A stretch of DNA of 64,000 bases from Streptomyces sp. XY006 (GTDB lineage Bacteria > Actinomycetota > Actinomycetes > Streptomycetales > Streptomycetaceae), in the NCBI RefSeq assembly GCF_002237655.1, contig NZ_NOKT01000026.1:1-64000 (forward strand). The letters are read 5' to 3'. A program made the translations under genes and the position numbers. Shown here one piece after another: positions 61,397 to 64,000 of the stretch (position 1 is its first letter; every line of letters starts with the position of its first letter). The notes under the pieces were generated by a model. The model worked only from the letters and a program-made list of their open reading frames with translations, made no database searches and was not told the DNA's origin.

Positions 61397-61837
61397 ATGG
61401 AGGAGCTGGACCGACAGATCGTGCAGCTGCTCGTCAAGGACGGGCGGATGAGCTACACCGACCTGGGCAAGGCCACGGGGTTGTCCACCTCGGCCGTGCA
61501 CCAGCGGGTGCGGCGGCTGGAGCAGCGCGGGGTCATCCGCGGCTACGCGGCGGTCGTCGACCCGGAGGCCGTGGGACTGCCCATGACCGCGTTCATCTCC
61601 GTGAAGCCGTTCGACCCGAGCGCTCCGGACGACATCGCCGACCGGCTGGCCGGGGTGCCGGAGATCGAGGCCTGCCACAGCGTGGCCGGCGACGAGAACT
61701 ACATCCTCAAGGTGCGCGTGGCGACGCCGCACGAGCTGGAGGAGTTGCTGGCCCGGGTGCGGTCGCTGGCGGGCGTGTCCACGCGTACCACGGTGGTGCT
61801 GTCCACGCCGTACGAGGCGCGGCCGCCCAGGATCTGA
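61397..61837 (+). CDS. Lrp/AsnC-family transcriptional regulator
   Basis: A 146-residue protein with the winged HTH (EELDRQIVQLLVKDGRMSYTDLGKATGLSTSAVHQRVRRL) and the RAM domain (GYAAVVDPEAVGLPMTAFISV; GDENYILKVRV). ATG at 61397 gives the standard length; the frame stays open upstream but TAGGTT right before the ATG argues for this start. The amidohydrolase gene follows 51 nt later. Ligand unknown. Confidence 0.93.
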   Translation: MEELDRQIVQLLVKDGRMSYTDLGKATGLSTSAVHQRVRRLEQRGVIRGYAAVVDPEAVGLPMTAFISVKPFDPSAPDDIADRLAGVPEIEACHSVAGDENYILKVRVATPHELEELLARVRSLAGVSTRTTVVLSTPYEARPPRI

Positions 61838-61888
61838 CCGGCCCACCCCTTCGCGGGGCGGGAGGCGCGGCCTGTGAAACTGTGCTCC

Positions 61889-63490
61889 ATGAGTGAGTCC
61901 CGTACGCCGCCCCGCACCGTCCTGCTCCGCCGCGGAGAGGTCCACAGCCCCGCCGACCCGTTCGCCACCGCGATGGTCGTGGAGCGGGGGCAGGTCGCCT
62001 GGGTCGGTTCCGAGGGTGCCGCCGACGCCTTCGCTGACGGGGTCGACGAGGTCGTCGACCTGGACGGAGCGCTGGTCACCCCCGCGTTCACGGACGCGCA
62101 TGTGCACACCACCGCGACCGGCCTCGCCCTCACCGGCCTCGACCTGTCGAACGCCCCCTCCCTCGAAGCCGCCCTCGCCCTCGTCCGGGACTTCGCCGCC
62201 GCCCGCCCGCGGGACCGCGTGCTGCTCGGGCACGGCTGGGACGCCGCACGCTGGCCCGGCGGCCGCCCGCCCACGCGGACCGAGCTGGACGAGGCCACCG
62301 GGCACCGGCCGCTGTACCTGAGCCGGATCGACGTCCACTCGGCGGTCGTCACGACCGCCCTGCTCGACCTCGCCCCGGACGCACCCCGCGAGGACGGGCC
62401 GCTCACCGCCGACGCCCACCACGCCGTCCGGGCCGCCGCGTTCGCGGCCGTGACGCCCGCCCAGCGCACCGAGGCACAGCGCGCCGCCCTCGCGCACGCC
62501 GCCTCGCTCGGCATCGGCACGGTCCACGAGTGCGCCGGCCCGGAGATCTCCTCCGAGGACGACTTCACCGGCCTGCTGCGCCTCGCCGGCGACGAGCCCG
62601 GACCCCGCGTCGTCGGCTACTGGGCCGAGCAGGACGTCGCCAAGGCACGCGAACTGGGCGCGGTCGGCGCCGCCGGGGACCTGTTCGCCGACGGCGCCCT
62701 CGGCTCGCACACGGCCTGCCTGCACGAGCCGTACGCCGACGCCGGGCACACCGGCCGGGCCTACCTGGACGCCACCGCGATCGCCGCGCACGTCACCGCC
62801 TGCACCGAGGCAGGACTCCAGGCCGGCTTCCACGCCATCGGGGACGCGGCCGTGGACGCCGTGGTCGAGGGCGTGCGCGCCGCCGCCGAGAAGCTGGGCC
62901 TCGCCCGGATCCGGGCCGCCCGGCACCGCGTGGAGCACGCCGAGATGCTCACCCCGGAGTCGATCGCCGCCTTTGCCGAACTCGGCCTCACCGCCTCCGT
63001 CCAGCCCGCCTTCGACGCCCTGTGGGGCGGCGAGAACGGCATGTACGCCCAGCGGCTCGGGGCGGAGCGGGCCCGCGCCCTGAACCCCTTCGCGGCCCTG
63101 CTGCGCGCCGGTGTGCCGCTTGCCTTCGGCTCCGACAGCCCGGTCACCCCGCTCGACCCCTGGGGCACGGTCCGGGCCGCCGCCTTCCACCGCACGCCCG
63201 GGCACCGCGTCTCCGTGCGCGCCGCGTTCACGGCGCACACGCGCGGCGGCTGGCGGGCCGTCGGACGGGACGACGCGGGGGTCCTGGTCCCGGGTGCCCC
63301 GGCCGACTACGCCGTCTGGCGCACCGGCGAGCTCGTCGTCCAGGCCCCGGACGACCGGGTGGCCCGCTGGTCGACCGACCCCCGCTCCGGCACCCCGGGG
63401 CTGCCCGACCTCACCCCCGGCCGCGACCTGCCCGTCTGCCTGCGGACGGTGGTGGGCGGACGCACGGTCTTCGTACGGCCGGGCGAGTGA
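61889..63490 (+). CDS. YtcJ-like metal-dependent amidohydrolase
   Basis: A 533-residue amidohydrolase-superfamily protein with the metal-binding DAHVH (~residues 70-74), HAIGDAAVDAV, RHRVEHAEM and GSDSPVTPLDPW. It belongs to the YtcJ/AepA-like branch, whose members hydrolyse formamides or cyclic amides of unknown kind. ATG at 61889 is chosen (GAAACT 7 nt upstream could be its -10); an in-frame GTG at 61874 is possible. The preceding Lrp/AsnC regulator may control it. Confidence 0.9.
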   Translation: MSESRTPPRTVLLRRGEVHSPADPFATAMVVERGQVAWVGSEGAADAFADGVDEVVDLDGALVTPAFTDAHVHTTATGLALTGLDLSNAPSLEAALALVRDFAAARPRDRVLLGHGWDAARWPGGRPPTRTELDEATGHRPLYLSRIDVHSAVVTTALLDLAPDAPREDGPLTADAHHAVRAAAFAAVTPAQRTEAQRAALAHAASLGIGTVHECAGPEISSEDDFTGLLRLAGDEPGPRVVGYWAEQDVAKARELGAVGAAGDLFADGALGSHTACLHEPYADAGHTGRAYLDATAIAAHVTACTEAGLQAGFHAIGDAAVDAVVEGVRAAAEKLGLARIRAARHRVEHAEMLTPESIAAFAELGLTASVQPAFDALWGGENGMYAQRLGAERARALNPFAALLRAGVPLAFGSDSPVTPLDPWGTVRAAAFHRTPGHRVSVRAAFTAHTRGGWRAVGRDDAGVLVPGAPADYAVWRTGELVVQAPDDRVARWSTDPRSGTPGLPDLTPGRDLPVCLRTVVGGRTVFVRPGE

Positions 63491-63495
63491 TCTAC

Positions 63496-63532
63496 GGGGG
63501 TGGCGCGCACGCGATCGTGCGCCGCGCCCCCC
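63496..63532 (+). terminator. GC-rich hairpin after the amidohydrolase gene
   Basis: gcgcacg (63505-63511) and cgtgcgc (63516-63522) form a perfect core around loop cgat. Flanking ggggg and cccccc extend the stem with small bulges. It starts 6 nt after the stop. Confidence 0.65.
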
Positions 63533-63538
63533 GCGCGC

Positions 63539-63590
63539 GACCTGCGCATCCACGGCACTGACCTGGACTTTGCCGCGGAATGCGCAGGTC
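63539..63590. repeat. 11-bp perfect inverted repeat next to a promoter
   Basis: gacctgcgcat (63539-63549) and atgcgcaggtc (63580-63590) are perfect inverted repeats 30 bp apart. The right arm ends 9 bp before the TTGACA at 63600. Confidence 0.75.
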
Positions 63591-63599
63591 AAACGGCTG

Positions 63600-63630
63600 T
63601 TGACAGGCAGCCGCAGGGGGCCGGTAGGTT
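63600..63630 (+). promoter_or_regulatory. Strong sigma70-type promoter reading out of the window
   Basis: TTGACA (63600-63605) and TAGGTT (63625-63630) are near-consensus boxes with a 19-bp spacer. No plausible gene follows inside the window, so it drives a gene beyond 64000 or an untranslated RNA. Confidence 0.6.
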
Positions 63631-64000
63631 CGGCCGAGTCCACCACCGGACGCCCGACCGGGGAGCGTTCGCACACTCGCCGCAGCGCCGCCGGGTCAGG
63701 GACGGTGTGCCGCACCGGGGCACCGCCACTGGGAGCCAGGCTCAGGCCGGCGCAGCGCCGAGGGAGCGTTCCGGCCGGTCGGGGAGGTGTGACCCGGGTG
63801 GGGCCCGGGCGCTCAGTAGACAACGGCTTTCGGTCGATCCGCAGCCGGCGGATCCCAGGTCGGCCCGAAGGGCGCCGGGCCCCCATCCGCCGTACGCGCG
63901 CGTCGCGAAGGCGCGCATTCCTACCCGCGTCTAGCGGATTCGACACCACCATTCGAACGTCCTGTCACGTCAGCGCAGACGAGGGCCACTATGGTGGACC
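63631..64000 (+). other. Gene-free end of the window
   Basis: About 370 bp downstream of the promoter at 63600 with no protein-like reading frame (the 144-codon frame from 63500 is Arg/Pro/Ala noise). TATGGT close to the window edge could be a second -10. A long 5' leader or a non-coding RNA is possible. Confidence 0.5.

Noticed and set aside
63496..63532. 6C RNA candidate because of a C6 run in a hairpin
   Set aside because: The C-run lies in the stem, not in a loop, and the second C-rich hairpin is missing; it fits a terminator after the amidohydrolase.
63500..63934. 144-codon plus-strand frame at the window end
   Set aside because: Arg/Pro/Ala-rich noise with no start signal; it spans the promoter at 63600.

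Overview
The window is a high-GC actinobacterial chromosome segment, almost certainly from a Streptomyces. GTG starts are frequent, TTA leucine codons are nearly absent, and several genes appear to be leaderless. It encodes the developmental regulator BldD with its c-di-GMP-binding residues intact, the actinobacterial integration host factor sIHF, and a run of housekeeping genes (efp, nusB, bldD, pyr operon, gmk, rpoZ, coaBC, metK, priA, fmt, rsmB, rpe). From memory, this order is that of the S. coelicolor core region. I saw no mobile elements, CRISPR arrays or tRNA/rRNA genes.

Layout. 1-3.3 kb: the end of a P-loop protein, a peptidase-like M24 protein with altered metal ligands, efp and nusB, then two long convergent hairpins facing bldD (minus strand). 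4.0-14.0 kb: the de novo pyrimidine operon pyrR-pyrB-pyrC-(membrane PH-like protein)-carA-carB-pyrD-pyrF, headed by a PyrR-type RNA element that can pair with the pyrR Shine-Dalgarno sequence. 14.3-24.3 kb: sIHF, gmk, rpoZ, coaBC, metK, a helicase-dead type priA, fmt and rsmB. 24.3-30.3 kb: an MMPL exporter, rpe, a SorC-type sugar regulator, a lone barstar-like protein and guaB1. 30.4-37.3 kb: an amino-acid permease with its Lrp/AsnC regulator, an MFS transporter, a secreted protein, and a nitrilase-fold hydrolase paired with a tryptophan/phenylalanine 2-monooxygenase-like oxidase.

37.3-44.2 kb: DUF5995-like protein, membrane-anchored GH6 glucanase, NCS2 permease, thioesterase, MFS transporter and a ROK regulator that carries five tandem 39-bp repeats. 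Just beyond the ROK gene lies an orphan chitinase-type promoter with no chitinase behind it. 44.3-49.3 kb: FMN riboswitch, ribE-ribM-ribBA-ribH, hisE, hisG and a PH-domain membrane protein. 49.5-54.9 kb: two CNNM/CBS-domain membrane proteins, an EccA-like AAA+ ATPase with an in-frame TTA codon, and a uridine-kinase-like protein. 55.1-64.0 kb: Tat-exported C39-like protein, a 48-aa membrane protein, TetR regulator, GH18 chitinase with a classical direct-repeat promoter, acyl-CoA dehydrogenase, two small hypothetical proteins, an Lrp/AsnC regulator and an amidohydrolase. The last 500 bases are non-coding, with a promoter reading out of the window.

The most interesting signals are the orphan chitinase promoter (apparently the scar of a lost chitinase gene), the two-gene amino-acid-to-amide-to-acid module, the degenerate M24 enzyme, the repeat-expanded ROK protein, the TTA codon in the orphan EccA-like ATPase, and a set of predicted leaderless starts including a 5-codon ORF. 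All functional calls are from sequence reading and family knowledge; no searches were run.
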